64,000 nucleotides of DNA, from positions 8,804,001 through 8,868,000 of the forward strand of contig NZ_CP115300.1 in the NCBI RefSeq assembly GCF_027625935.1. Reading direction: 5' to 3'. The notes beneath the pieces were generated by a model. The model was not told the origin of the DNA and searched no databases. It saw nothing but the letters and a program-made list of their open reading frames with translations. This stretch comes from Streptomyces camelliae (lineage in GTDB: Bacteria > Actinomycetota > Actinomycetes > Streptomycetales > Streptomycetaceae). The translations under genes were made by a program, and so were the position numbers. Shown piece after piece: positions 1 through 8,620 of the stretch (position 1 is its first letter; each line of letters starts with the position of its first letter).

Positions 1-1642
1 TCGGGCCGAGTGCCGAGGAGAGGCCGAACTCGCGGACCATGCGAGTGGCGATCTGGGTGGCTCCGGCCAGGTCGTTGGCGGCTCCCGTCGATCCCTCGCC
101 GAAGGCCACGAGTTCGGCCGCCCGCCCGCCCAGGCGCACCGCCAGAAGGTCGGTCAGATAACTCTCGCTGTACAAGTGACGTTCTGCTTCCGGGAGTTGC
201 TCGGTGACTCCCAGGGTGACGCCGGCGGGCAGGATGGTCACCTTGGCCACCGGGTCGGCGTGCTCGCACAGTGCCGCGACCAGGGCGTGACCCGACTCGT
301 GGACCGCGACCGAGCGGCGCTCCTCGGGCAGCAGCGCGTTGGAGGACTCCCGGCGTCCCAGCAGCACACGATCGCGGGCGGCGTCCAGGTCGTGCGGTTC
401 GATCCGGGTGCGGTCGTTCCGTACGGCGTTGATGGCGCCCTCGTTGACCAGGTTGGCGAGATCCGCGCCGGAGAACCCCGGGGTGGCACGCGCCACCGCG
501 TCCAGATCGACCTCCGGGGCCAGGGTCTTGTCCCGGGTGTGAACGGCGAGGATCGATGCCCGCTCGGCCTGGTTGGGCAGCGGCACGGTGACCTGCCGGT
601 CGAACCGCCCGGGACGCAGCAGGGCCGGGTCGAGGCTCTCGGGACGGTTGGTGGCGGCGAGGACGACGATGCCGCTGGACTGGTCGAAGCCGTCCATCTC
701 GGACAGCAGCTGGTTCAGGGTCTGCTCGCGCTCGTCGTTGCCGCCCAGCCGGGTCCCGCCGCCGCGACGCGAACCGAGCGCGTCGATCTCGTCGATGAAC
801 ACGATCGACGGAGCGCGTTTGCGCGCTTCGCCGAACAGGTCGCGCACCCGGGAGGCGCCGACCCCGACGAACATCTCCACGAACGCGGAGCCGGTCACCG
901 ACAGGAACGGCACGTCCGCCTCGCCGGCGACCGCCCGCGCGAAGAGCGTCTTGCCGGTCCCGGGCGGCCCCACCATGATCACGCCACGGGGGCCCTTGGC
1001 CCCGGCGGCGGTGTACCGGGCGGGATTGCGCAGGAAGTCGACGACCTCGCTGATCTCCTGCTTGACCCCGTCGTACCCGGCGATGTCGTCGAAGCCGGTG
1101 GTGGGCCGCTCCGCCTCGATGATCTTCGCGCGTGAGCGCCCGATGGCGCTCAGCCCGCCGGTCACCGACCCCGCGGCGCGGCGTCCCATCCACACGAGGA
1201 AGCCGGCCAGCAGCAGGAACGGCAGGAACGCGACGAGCACGGACAGCCATGGCGAGCCGCCGCTGCCGCTCTGCCGGGCGGTGATCCGCACATGGTGCGA
1301 GGTCAGCTGCTGCTGGAGCTGGGCGCCGGTGCCCAGCGCGGTGGGGATCTGGGTGGTGAACTTCGTGCCGTTCTTCAGGGTGCCGCTGACCGCGCCCTTG
1401 TCGCTGATGTCGACCATCTGCACCTGGCTGGCGCCCACCTTGCCGACGAAGTCGCTGTACGAGAGCGCGGTGGCGTGCGTTCCGGACCGCGCGCGCGAGA
1501 GCAGCAGGACCATGACCAGCGTCATCAGGACCCACCAGAACATCCACCGCCCGCCGAGCGGCTGCGGCGGCCGGGACGGAGGGGTGGGCGGTTCGCGCGG
1601 CGGCCCGGACCGGGCGGGCGGCGTCAGATGCCGGTGCGGCAT
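1..1642 (-). CDS. ftsH: FtsH-type membrane AAA+ zinc metalloprotease, C-terminus beyond window
   Basis: Membrane-anchored ATP-dependent protease that degrades misfolded or regulatory membrane and cytosolic proteins. On the reverse strand the frame is open from 1642 through the window edge, so the C-terminal end is missing. Visible in order: a Pro-rich N-terminus, a first membrane segment (about residues 34-50), an extracytoplasmic FtsH_ext-like part, a second membrane segment, Walker A GPPGTGKT at about 225-232, Walker B region IVFIDEIDALG, an SRH region (NRPESLDPALLRPGRFD) and the zinc motif HESGH at about 448-452. The ATG at 1642 follows from the frame; in-frame GTG codons lie just upstream, so the start is uncertain. 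The short Pro-rich N-terminus suggests a paralogue rather than the housekeeping FtsH. Family assignment is very secure. Confidence 0.93.
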   Translation of the reverse strand, partial: MPHRHLTPPARSGPPREPPTPPSRPPQPLGGRWMFWWVLMTLVMVLLLSRARSGTHATALSYSDFVGKVGASQVQMVDISDKGAVSGTLKNGTKFTTQIPTALGTGAQLQQQLTSHHVRITARQSGSGGSPWLSVLVAFLPFLLLAGFLVWMGRRAAGSVTGGLSAIGRSRAKIIEAERPTTGFDDIAGYDGVKQEISEVVDFLRNPARYTAAGAKGPRGVIMVGPPGTGKTLFARAVAGEADVPFLSVTGSAFVEMFVGVGASRVRDLFGEARKRAPSIVFIDEIDALGSRRGGGTRLGGNDEREQTLNQLLSEMDGFDQSSGIVVLAATNRPESLDPALLRPGRFDRQVTVPLPNQAERASILAVHTRDKTLAPEVDLDAVARATPGFSGADLANLVNEGAINAVRNDRTRIEPHDLDAARDRVLLGRRESSNALLPEERRSVAVHESGHALVAALCEHADPVAKVTILPAGVTLGVTEQLPEAERHLYSESYLTDLLAVRLGGRAAELVAFGEGSTGAANDLAGATQIATRMVREFGLSSALGP

Positions 1643-1707
1643 CCGCACTCGTGTGATCACCGATCCCACGCCCTTCGACGACATCGATCCCCATCCACCA
1701 GCCTCCA

Positions 1708-1731
1708 CCCTGCCGTCCCCGGACGGCAGGG
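1708..1731 (-). terminator. Intrinsic-type hairpin after the DyP gene
   Basis: CCCTGCCGTC (1708-1717) pairs perfectly with GACGGCAGGG (1722-1731) around a 4-nt CCCG loop. It lies downstream of the DyP peroxidase stop and upstream of the ftsH start, both on the minus strand, so it probably ends the DyP transcript. There is no U-tract, as is common in Streptomyces. Confidence 0.6.
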
Positions 1732-1760
1732 GTCGAACGGCCCTGATGAGGCGCACCCCG

Positions 1761-1790
1761 GACCCGCACGGACCCGCACGGACCCGCACG
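1761..1790. repeat. Three perfect 10-bp tandem copies
   Basis: GACCCGCACG occurs three times head to tail in the intergenic stretch between ftsH and the DyP gene. It is a short simple repeat with no evident function. Confidence 0.9.
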
Positions 1791-1831
1791 GGCCGGCTCG
1801 GCCCGGCCGGTGCGCTGTCCTCCCGCCCCGG

Positions 1832-3013
1832 TCACACGAGCCCCGCCCCCAGTGGACGACCGGCCGCCCCCGGCAGTACGTACCCCACCGCCGAACCCCG
1901 GTGCTCGATGAAACGGCTCAACTCGTCACGCTCGGCGAGCCGTTGCTGGACCCGGACGAAGAGAGCGGGGTCGCGCATGTAAGCGAGGAAAAGCAGGCCG
2001 CGGTCGTCGGCTCCGTTGTCGTAGGAGTAGCCGCGCCGCAGCATGCGGGCACCGCCGTCGAGGTGCGGCGCGGCCGCCCTGATGTGGGCGTGGGGCGGGA
2101 TGACGTAGCGGCCCTGCGGGGTCTTGGCGAACATGTCCGGCTGGTCGTGCTCACGGCTGCCGCCGAGTGGCGCGCCGTCGGCCCGGTGCCGCCCGATGAC
2201 CTCTTCCTGGCGGGACAGGGGGAGCGCGGCGAAGTCTGCCACGTCGACATGGACGCGGCGCACCACGAGGTAGGTGCCGCCCCGGGAGTCCCACACCCAG
2301 CGTTCGCACTCCTCGGGAGCCGGGTTGGCGGTGCCGTCCTTGAAGCCGAGGACGTTGCGCGGGGTCTGCCCGGGCGGGGTGGGCGGCAGGAAGCCCGGCT
2401 GGCGCCAGCGGACGCCTCCGGCGGTGCGGCGGGTGAGCTCGCCCGCCGCACCCGCGACGGTGGCGGGGTCGGCCGCGCAGAACTGGACGAGGAGGTCGCC
2501 ACCGCAGCCGGCGGGGTCCAACCGGTCCCCGGCAAAGATCGGGAGGTGCGGGACGGGGGCGGTGCGGAGCAGACCCGGTCCGACGGCGACCGTCACGGTG
2601 AGAGCCGCCCGCCGGGCCTCCTCCACGAGGCCGGGCAGCGCGCTGGTGAAACGGCCGAGGGTGGTGCGCAGCGCGGCCGGCCGGGGTTCGTCGAGGTCGT
2701 ACGCGAGGAGGAGGACGTGGCGCTGCTGCGGTGTGCTCACCCCGGCCTGGCGGTCGCCCGCGAAGGGCCGGACGCGGGCGGCTTCCTGCGCCCGTCGGGC
2801 CACCGCGGACCCGTCCGGGCCGTACCGCGGCAGGCCCCTCGTGGAGGCAGCCCGGCCCTCCGGCGCCCCGCCGCACCCGGACACACCGGCGCCGAGTGCG
2901 GCGGCTCCGGCCGACCGGACCACCGTCCGACGGGAGAGCGCGCCCGGTTCGCCACCCGGCTCGCCGCGCGGCTCCGCATCAGCTGGCGTGTCGAAATTCG
3001 TAAACCTCCTCAT
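1832..3013 (-). CDS. Tat-exported DyP-type haem peroxidase (EfeB-like)
   Basis: Haem peroxidase of the dye-decolourising family, probably acting outside the membrane. The 393-aa protein starts with a twin-arginine signal (SRRTVVRSAG, about residues 27-36) ending in a lipobox-like VSGC, so it may be a Tat lipoprotein. DyP hallmarks are the GFKDG motif (GxxDG, distal Asp) and the proximal haem-His region HAHIRAAAPH, followed by the family-typical C-terminal half. The ATG at 3013 is the only reasonable start before the Tat signal; the open frame continues upstream but is antisense to the neighbour. No efeU or efeO partner is visible, so an iron-uptake role is not supported by context. A beta-helix lipoprotein gene diverges from it across 31 bp. 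Confidence 0.9.
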   Translation of the reverse strand: MRRFTNFDTPADAEPRGEPGGEPGALSRRTVVRSAGAAALGAGVSGCGGAPEGRAASTRGLPRYGPDGSAVARRAQEAARVRPFAGDRQAGVSTPQQRHVLLLAYDLDEPRPAALRTTLGRFTSALPGLVEEARRAALTVTVAVGPGLLRTAPVPHLPIFAGDRLDPAGCGGDLLVQFCAADPATVAGAAGELTRRTAGGVRWRQPGFLPPTPPGQTPRNVLGFKDGTANPAPEECERWVWDSRGGTYLVVRRVHVDVADFAALPLSRQEEVIGRHRADGAPLGGSREHDQPDMFAKTPQGRYVIPPHAHIRAAAPHLDGGARMLRRGYSYDNGADDRGLLFLAYMRDPALFVRVQQRLAERDELSRFIEHRGSAVGYVLPGAAGRPLGAGLV

Positions 3014-3044
3014 TGGCACGAAAGGGACGATACATCTGCGTGTC

Positions 3045-4352
3045 ATGCGATCGAATCTCATCCAACGAGGCATGGCGCGCCGCGTGGTGTGGCCGGCCAT
3101 GGTGCTGCTGCTGGGCCTCGCCGGGGCGGCCGGGTGCAGTGGGCGGCAGTCGGCAGCAGGGCCGGCAGCCGGCCCGGCCGGCGGCGCGACCGGCGGTGCG
3201 GCCCGGGCAGGGGCCGGGGAAGGGGCCGTGGTGCGGGTGCCGCAGGACACCCGCTCCCTGCAGAAGGCGATGGACCGGGTGCGTCCGGGCGGCCTCGTCC
3301 TGGTCTCGCCGGGCGTGTACCGGGAGAGCGTCACCATCGCCAAGCCCCGTGTCGTGCTGCGCGGTACGGACCGCTCGGGCGTCGTCGTGGACGGCGAGTT
3401 CCGCCGCCCGAACGGCGTCATCGTCACCGGTGCCGGCTCGGTCGTGGAGAACCTGACCGTGCGCAACCACCTCGCCGACGGCGTGCTGTTCACCGGCGTC
3501 ACCGATGCCCGCCTCCAGGCCGGCCGCGCGGGCGGCTCCGCCAACGACTCCCTGGACACCGAGAAGTTCCCACCCTTGCAGGGCTTCCGCGCGTCCTACG
3601 TGACCGCGCACAACAACGCGTTGCACGGCATCTACGTCTCCGACGCCCAGGCCGGCGTCATCGACCACTCCTACGCCTCCGGACAGGCCGACTCCGGCAT
3701 CTACGTCGGTCAGTGCCAGCCCTGCTGGACGGTGGTGCGGGACAACGTCACCGAGCACAACGCGGTCGGCATCGAGGTCACCAATGCCTCCGAACAGCTG
3801 TGGCTGCTGGGCAACCGGGCATCCCGCAACCGGATCGGACTGACCGTCAACTCCAGCGACGTGGGGACCCTGGGCCCCCAGCACGGCGCGGTCGTCGCCG
3901 GCGACGCCTTCACCGACAACAACGACGCCGACAGCCCGGACCAGGCAGACGTCGGCTTCGGCATCGGGATCGGCACCGGCGGCGGACGCGACAACCTGTT
4001 CCAGCAGAACCTGGTCTCCGGCAACCGGGCCGCCGGGATCGTCATCAGCGACGTGCAGGGCTACCCCGCCACCGGCAATGTCGTACGGGACAACTCGGCC
4101 ACCCTCAACGGCACGGACCTCGTCCTGAGCGCGGCCGACAGGACCGGCAACCGGCTCTCGGGCAACGGCAGGGCAGTGGTCGCCCGGCGGCTGACGGCGG
4201 TACCGGAGCCGCCGGGCGTGTCCTTCCGGAACGTCCCCGCACCCCCGGCGCAGCAGCCGATGCCCCAGGCGGCCACCCAGCCGCCCCAGCCGGCCGTCGG
4301 ACTGCCCGGCACGGTGGAGGCCCAGTCGTACCGCATCCCGAGGTCCGGCTAG
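3045..4352 (+). CDS. Secreted right-handed parallel beta-helix lipoprotein (NosD/CASH-like)
   Basis: Predicted surface lipoprotein of about 435 aa (426 if the ATG at 3072 is used). The N-terminus is hydrophobic and ends in LAGAAGC, a lipobox. The next 30-40 residues are a Gly/Ala linker. Then come repeated short strands with V/I-x-N/D patterns typical of parallel beta-helix repeats (for example VVRDNVTEHNAVGIEVTN and LLGNRASRNRIGLTVNSS). Opening segments such as LQKAMDRVRPGGLVLVSPGVY match the CASH/NosD fold. The C-terminus is Pro/Gln-rich. Such proteins bind or process polysaccharides, but no catalytic residues can be assigned here. Starts at 3045 or 3072 are both possible. It diverges from the DyP peroxidase gene, so the two may share control. 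Confidence 0.8.
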   Translation: MRSNLIQRGMARRVVWPAMVLLLGLAGAAGCSGRQSAAGPAAGPAGGATGGAARAGAGEGAVVRVPQDTRSLQKAMDRVRPGGLVLVSPGVYRESVTIAKPRVVLRGTDRSGVVVDGEFRRPNGVIVTGAGSVVENLTVRNHLADGVLFTGVTDARLQAGRAGGSANDSLDTEKFPPLQGFRASYVTAHNNALHGIYVSDAQAGVIDHSYASGQADSGIYVGQCQPCWTVVRDNVTEHNAVGIEVTNASEQLWLLGNRASRNRIGLTVNSSDVGTLGPQHGAVVAGDAFTDNNDADSPDQADVGFGIGIGTGGGRDNLFQQNLVSGNRAAGIVISDVQGYPATGNVVRDNSATLNGTDLVLSAADRTGNRLSGNGRAVVARRLTAVPEPPGVSFRNVPAPPAQQPMPQAATQPPQPAVGLPGTVEAQSYRIPRSG

Positions 4353-4507
4353 CCGGCACCGTCGTACGCCGCCCAACTCGGCCAGCCGGCTTTGCCGGTC
4401 GCGTCGCCCTTGGTCGTGTTCCCACCGGCACCGCGGACGTCTTCCTGCGCTGCGGCGCCGCCGGCCGCCCCGAACGCCGTTGCGCCTGGCGAGGGTGAGC
4501 GCCGGGA

Positions 4508-6148
4508 TCAGTACAGCTCCACGCAGTCGTAACTCATGCCCGGGCTCAGATAGGAGCTGCCGCTCGAACCGCTGATGACGTTGATGGTCAGCGTGTTGGT
4601 GCCGGCGACGAAGGCGCTCGCCGGGACGGAGTAGGTGAACACGGTGTTGTTGCCGCGGTAGGTGCCGATGGTCAGGCTGCGGGAGCTCGGCTGGCCGGAG
4701 GCGCCGGGCGCGGCGGAGGTCCAGTCGTTCACGGTGATCTGGGGACGGCCGCCGGCGTAGGCGGCGGTGATGCCGATGCGGACCGTGCGGGCGGCGATCT
4801 GGGCGGAGGTGAGGGTGAAGACCACCTTGGTGGGGTTGTTGACGTCCTTCCACTGGTACGCCGGGAAGTCGGCGGCGGTGCTGCTGCCCACCGTGTAGGT
4901 CGTCGGGCCCCAGCTGCTCATCCGGGCGTCGGACGGGTGCATGGACGTCAGCCGGGAGCCGTTCTTGAACGACGTCGGTGTGCCGTTCCACTCGCCGATC
5001 CGGAAGAGGGCGGTCGGGGTCGTCCAGGCGGAGGTGATGTTCTGCCCGGTGGTGGCGGTGCCCGCGCTCACCGTCACGGTGCGCGTGGCGACGGCGAGTT
5101 CGTCCTGGTACAGCGTCTGGGTGTACGTCCCCGGCTTCATCATCGGGCTGCTGAAGTTGCCCGTCGACGGGTCGGGCGTGCACCAGTACTGCGCCGTGGC
5201 GCTCGCGAAACCGACCAGGGCGGTGGAGCCGCTCGCCACCCCGGACGCCTTGCCGCTCACATAGCCGCGCCCGGAGTCCGTCACCGCGCCGCGCAGGCCG
5301 AGCCCGTACAGGAAGCTCATGTCGGGTGCGTTGGGCGTGCTCGTGCCGCCGACCATCAGCGCGTACGGCCCGTACAGGACGCCGAGTCGCTGGCTCTCCG
5401 TCTGATTGTGGGCGGAGAACAGGTAGTTGTAGAGCTCGATCGACGAGTTCGTGCCCTGCTGCTCGATGTCACGGAAGAACGGGCCGCCGGCGCTGCTCTC
5501 CCGGTTGCCGTACACCATGTGGACGCCGATGCCGTTGCCCGTGACGCCGCGCGGGGTCAGTTCCAGGGCCCGGCGGTTGGAGTAGTACTTCGAGCGGGTC
5601 TGGCTGCCGACCAGGTAGATGTCCGAGGACTCGATGGCTGTGCCGCCGCTGATGTCGGACGGGGTGTTGATGCCGCTGAGGACGGAGCGGTTCAGGTACT
5701 GGATCCAGCGCAGCTCGCCGCCGCCCGCGGAGTCCACATAGGTGGCCATGTAGATCGTGTTCTGGCCGCTGACGACGACGAAGTAGTGGATCAGGGTGCC
5801 GCTGCCGTACCAGTTGGTGACCGACTCGGTGACGATGATGTGGTTGCCGGTCTGCGTGGCGGTGACGGTCGCCGTGCTGCCGAGACCCGACTCGACGTGG
5901 GAGCCCTTGGTGCCGGGGGGCTGGAGTTCGGTGCCGTTGTAGTTCAGCGAGGTCATGTCGCCGTTGCTCTGGCTGATCTTGAAGCTCAGACCGGCGCCGG
6001 TGTTCACGGTGTAATAGCCGCCGCCGCTGGTGTAGCCGAAGCCCGCGGCCTGGGCGGGCGCCGCGGCCGTGAGGACGGCCGCGCCCGCGCCGCCGAGGGG
6101 GACGAGAGCGGCGGAGGCCGCGAGCACGGATCGTCTGCTGATGGCCAA
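4508..6148 (-). CDS. Secreted rhamnogalacturonan lyase, PL4 family
   Basis: Extracellular lyase expected to cleave the rhamnogalacturonan-I backbone by beta-elimination. The 546-aa protein has a Tat-like signal (SRRSVLAASAAL then an AQA cleavage site near residue 35). The N-terminal beta-sandwich region includes GELRWIQYLN and SKYYSNRR, a middle FN3-like part contains PGTYTQTLYQDELAVATRTV, and the C-terminal CBM-like beta domain has FRIGEWNGTP and PQITVNDW, all as in PL4 rhamnogalacturonate lyases. The start is a TTG at 6148 preceded at good spacing by AAAGGA. It is divergent from a pectate-lyase gene and shares a 167-bp promoter region with an operator-like dyad at 6200-6215, suggesting co-regulated pectin breakdown. 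Confidence 0.88.
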   Translation of the reverse strand: MAISRRSVLAASAALVPLGGAGAAVLTAAAPAQAAGFGYTSGGGYYTVNTGAGLSFKISQSNGDMTSLNYNGTELQPPGTKGSHVESGLGSTATVTATQTGNHIIVTESVTNWYGSGTLIHYFVVVSGQNTIYMATYVDSAGGGELRWIQYLNRSVLSGINTPSDISGGTAIESSDIYLVGSQTRSKYYSNRRALELTPRGVTGNGIGVHMVYGNRESSAGGPFFRDIEQQGTNSSIELYNYLFSAHNQTESQRLGVLYGPYALMVGGTSTPNAPDMSFLYGLGLRGAVTDSGRGYVSGKASGVASGSTALVGFASATAQYWCTPDPSTGNFSSPMMKPGTYTQTLYQDELAVATRTVTVSAGTATTGQNITSAWTTPTALFRIGEWNGTPTSFKNGSRLTSMHPSDARMSSWGPTTYTVGSSTAADFPAYQWKDVNNPTKVVFTLTSAQIAARTVRIGITAAYAGGRPQITVNDWTSAAPGASGQPSSRSLTIGTYRGNNTVFTYSVPASAFVAGTNTLTINVISGSSGSSYLSPGMSYDCVELY

Positions 6149-6199
6149 TTCCGGTTCCTTTCATGGGGGTTGGAATCCGGGGGAGCGCAGAGGACGATG

Positions 6200-6215
6200 T
6201 GGAAAGCGCTTACCG
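6200..6215. promoter_or_regulatory. LacI-type operator-like dyad between the two pectinase genes
   Basis: TGGAAAGCGCTTACCG is an imperfect inverted repeat centred on a CG step (6 of 8 paired positions), resembling operators of LacI-family sugar repressors. It sits between the divergent PL4 and pectate-lyase starts. The cognate regulator is not identifiable in the window; the two local LacI genes have different palindromes. Confidence 0.5.
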
Positions 6216-6315
6216 TCAGCGGGGCAACGTAGCAACGCCCGTCACGCGCGTCAATCGGCGGCAACCATTGCGGGGCGGCCGGCAACTGCACGGCATCAAC
6301 GAGTCGGAGGCAGAC

Positions 6316-7491
6316 ATGACTTCACGCAGACGCCGCACCACACGCCGTACCGTCATCGCCGCGGCCGCCGCCCTGGGCGCGGCCGCTGTCGCCGTGCTCG
6401 CGCCCGGTTCCTGGGCGGATCCGGCCGGCCCCGCCCCGGCCGCCCGGGCGGCGGTGGCGTTCGACGGCGCGGTGGGCTACGGCGCGTCGGCCACCGGGGG
6501 AGCGGGCGGGACCACGTACCACGTGACCAACCTCAGCGATTCCGGCAGCGGTTCGTTCCGGGACGCGGTGAGCGCGCCGCACCGTACCGTCGTGTTCGAC
6601 GTGGGCGGCTACATCACACTGAATTCCGCGGTGTCCGTGGCCGACGACATCACCATCGAGGGCGACACCGCGCCCGGCCAGGGCATCGGCCTGCGCGGCA
6701 GGGAGGTGTCGTTCTCCAACTCCTCGAACGACATCGTGCGGTACGTCAGATTCCGGGAGGGCACACTCGACCCGGCGAACGGCAAGGCGAGCGTCGCGCT
6801 CGCCGACGCCAGCGAGATGATCTTCGACCATGTGTCGGTGGAGTTCGCCAAGTGGGACGACATCGACGCCGTGGGCGCGAAGAACATCACCGTGCAGAAC
6901 TCGATCATCGCCGACCCGATCGGGCAGCGGTTCGCCGCGCACACCGAGGGCGGACCGTTCACCTGGTACCACGACGTCTTCGCCAACGCGCACAACCGCA
7001 ACCCGCTGGCCAAGGCCGACACCCAGTTCATCGGCAACGTCGTCTACGACTACCAGGGCGGCTACACGGCCGGGAACTCCGGCGGGACCTTCCGGCACGA
7101 CGTGGCCGACAACGCCTTCATCGCGGGACCCGTCACCGGCACGGCGTCCAACGCCTACTACCAGATGGCCCATCAGCAGGTCTGGAACAGCGGCAACGTC
7201 CTGGACGGCGACGCCGACGGCAAGCTCGGCGGCACGGCACTCGGCGTCGGCGCGGGCGCCACGCCCCTCATGTCCCCCTGGTCGTCCGCCACCGCACCCC
7301 TCGTGGCCGCCGCGGGCACTGCGCAGCACGCCTACGCGTACGACATCGCCCAGGCAGGCGATCTGCCCCGGGACGACGTCGACTCCCTGGTGATCGCCGA
7401 CGTCACCTCGCTCGGCACCAGCGGACGGCTGTGGTCGTCGCAGAGCCAGACCGGGCTGGACAACGGCGGCTACGGAACCATCACCGGGTAG
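6316..7491 (+). CDS. Secreted pectate lyase-like beta-helix protein (PL1-like)
   Basis: Predicted extracellular polysaccharide lyase of 391 aa. The N-terminus carries clustered arginines followed by a hydrophobic stretch and an Ala-rich cleavage region. The mature part begins with VGYGASATGGAGG and YHVTNLSDSGSGSFRDAV, then TVVFDVGGYI and ITIEGDTAPGQGIGLRG, the pattern of bacterial PL1-type pectate lyases. NDIVRYVRFREG and IFDHVSVEFAKWDDIDA follow, with an acidic cluster that could hold calcium. The start at 6316 is chosen because GGAGG ends 5 nt before it. It is divergent from PL4 with a shared operator-like site. The fold is secure; the exact substrate (pectate versus another uronate) is inferred from the neighbour. 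Confidence 0.78.
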   Translation: MTSRRRRTTRRTVIAAAAALGAAAVAVLAPGSWADPAGPAPAARAAVAFDGAVGYGASATGGAGGTTYHVTNLSDSGSGSFRDAVSAPHRTVVFDVGGYITLNSAVSVADDITIEGDTAPGQGIGLRGREVSFSNSSNDIVRYVRFREGTLDPANGKASVALADASEMIFDHVSVEFAKWDDIDAVGAKNITVQNSIIADPIGQRFAAHTEGGPFTWYHDVFANAHNRNPLAKADTQFIGNVVYDYQGGYTAGNSGGTFRHDVADNAFIAGPVTGTASNAYYQMAHQQVWNSGNVLDGDADGKLGGTALGVGAGATPLMSPWSSATAPLVAAAGTAQHAYAYDIAQAGDLPRDDVDSLVIADVTSLGTSGRLWSSQSQTGLDNGGYGTITG

Positions 7492-7615
7492 GTCTCCGCC
7501 ACCGGACCAAGAGGCCGACGCGACGGCGCGCAGGGCTGTCGCACATGGACCTGCATCCCGACCGGCTGCCGTACCACATGCTGTGGCAGGACGTCTGGCA
7601 GGCTCAGGGCCCGTT

Positions 7616-7633
7616 CGGCCGGGGCACCGGCCG
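7616..7633. terminator. Bidirectional hairpin between convergent genes
   Basis: CGGCCGG (7616-7622) and CCGGCCG (7627-7633) form a perfect 7-bp stem with a GGCA loop, between the 3' ends of the pectate-lyase and EamA genes. The rest of the gap (7492-7660) shows nothing recognisable. Confidence 0.45.
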
Positions 7634-7660
7634 GCGTTCGAAGGGCTGGTCCCGGAGTCG

Positions 7661-8599
7661 CTACAGGGGTGGGGGAGCAGTCGTGGCTGTGGCCGGGCGG
7701 TCCATGGCCGGGGCCTCCTTCGCGGGAAGAGGGCGCCGGCGCAGGCCGACGACCAGGCCGAGGACCAGGACGGCGATGCCCAGCCACACCGACGGCCTGG
7801 GCGCGCCGCTGCCCGAGACGGCGCCGACGACCGCCGCGGCGAGCGGTGCGATGCCGGTGAGCAGCCCGGCTCGCCCGGCCCCGACGGCGCGGACCGTCGA
7901 GTACCACAGGACGAAGGCGACCGCCGTCACCATCAACGCCAGGTAACCGAGGGCCGCCCATTGAGCACCGGTCAACTCGCGTGCGGCCGAGGGCCCGTCC
8001 GACGTCACGCCGAGAACGGCCAGCAGCACGGCGGCCAGCCACGTCGCGTGCACGGACACGCCCCACGGCGCATGCCGGCGCAGCACCGGCACCGCGAGCA
8101 GGGTGAACCCGGCCTCGCAGCCCAGGGCCAGCACCGCCCAGGCCACCCCGACGGCATCGGTGCGGCCCGTGCCCTCCACCAGTACCGCGCCGGCCATGAC
8201 GACAGGTGCGGCCAGCAGGACCTGCCTGCCCGGCCTGCGCCGCTCCAGCACCGGCCCCACCACCCCGAGCACCACCGGTACGCATGCCACCGCGACGGCG
8301 ACCACCGCGGGCTCCGCGTGCGCGACACCGCGGACCACGGCCACGTTGAACAGCACCAGACCGGTGACCGCGATCCCGGCCAGCCACAGCCACTCCAGGC
8401 CGCGTGGCCACATCAGGCGGGCACCGGTGAGCCGGGCCATGACCAGCAGGATCGCGGTCGCGGCCGCGTACCGGATCGCCTGACCGGTGAACAGCGGGGC
8501 GTCGACGAGCGTGCGCGAGACGGTGACGCTGCTGCCGACCAGCGTCATCCCGGCCATGCCCGGCACGAGCCGGGCGAACGATGCGGAAGGTGTGTCCAT
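7661..8599 (-). CDS. EamA/DMT-superfamily transporter
   Basis: Integral membrane protein of 312 aa with about ten hydrophobic segments arranged as two EamA repeats, typical of drug/metabolite exporters (amino acids, metabolites or drugs). Segments such as LLAAPVVMAGAVLV and the second-half ALGYLALMVTAVAFVLWYSTV fit the family. Its start codon lies only 21 bp from the divergent MocR-type regulator, so it is the likely target of that regulator. The substrate cannot be read from sequence; MocR-EamA pairs often handle amino acids or vitamin-B6-related compounds. Confidence 0.88.
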   Translation of the reverse strand: MDTPSASFARLVPGMAGMTLVGSSVTVSRTLVDAPLFTGQAIRYAAATAILLVMARLTGARLMWPRGLEWLWLAGIAVTGLVLFNVAVVRGVAHAEPAVVAVAVACVPVVLGVVGPVLERRRPGRQVLLAAPVVMAGAVLVEGTGRTDAVGVAWAVLALGCEAGFTLLAVPVLRRHAPWGVSVHATWLAAVLLAVLGVTSDGPSAARELTGAQWAALGYLALMVTAVAFVLWYSTVRAVGAGRAGLLTGIAPLAAAVVGAVSGSGAPRPSVWLGIAVLVLGLVVGLRRRPLPAKEAPAMDRPATATTAPPPL

Positions 8600-8620
8600 A
8601 CCGCCTACGCTGCCGTCACA
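8600..8620. promoter_or_regulatory. 21-bp divergent start region of EamA and MocR genes
   Basis: Only 21 bp separate the two divergent ATGs, so the promoters overlap the opposite reading frames. TACGCT lies 9 nt before the MocR ATG at 8621, compatible with a leaderless transcript. This arrangement supports autoregulation together with control of the exporter. Confidence 0.5.

Noticed and set aside
1832..3013. DyP gene as part of an EfeUOB iron-uptake operon
   Set aside because: Neither efeU nor efeO is near; only the EfeB-like peroxidase type fits.
1292..4498. Long plus-strand open frame across the DyP peroxidase region
   Set aside because: It is Arg/Pro/Gly-rich without domains, antisense to DyP and out of frame with the beta-helix lipoprotein gene. 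High GC leaves such frames open.
2979..5183. Long minus-strand frame opposite the beta-helix lipoprotein and PL4 genes
   Set aside because: Low-complexity translation, no start signal, conflicts with two well-supported genes.
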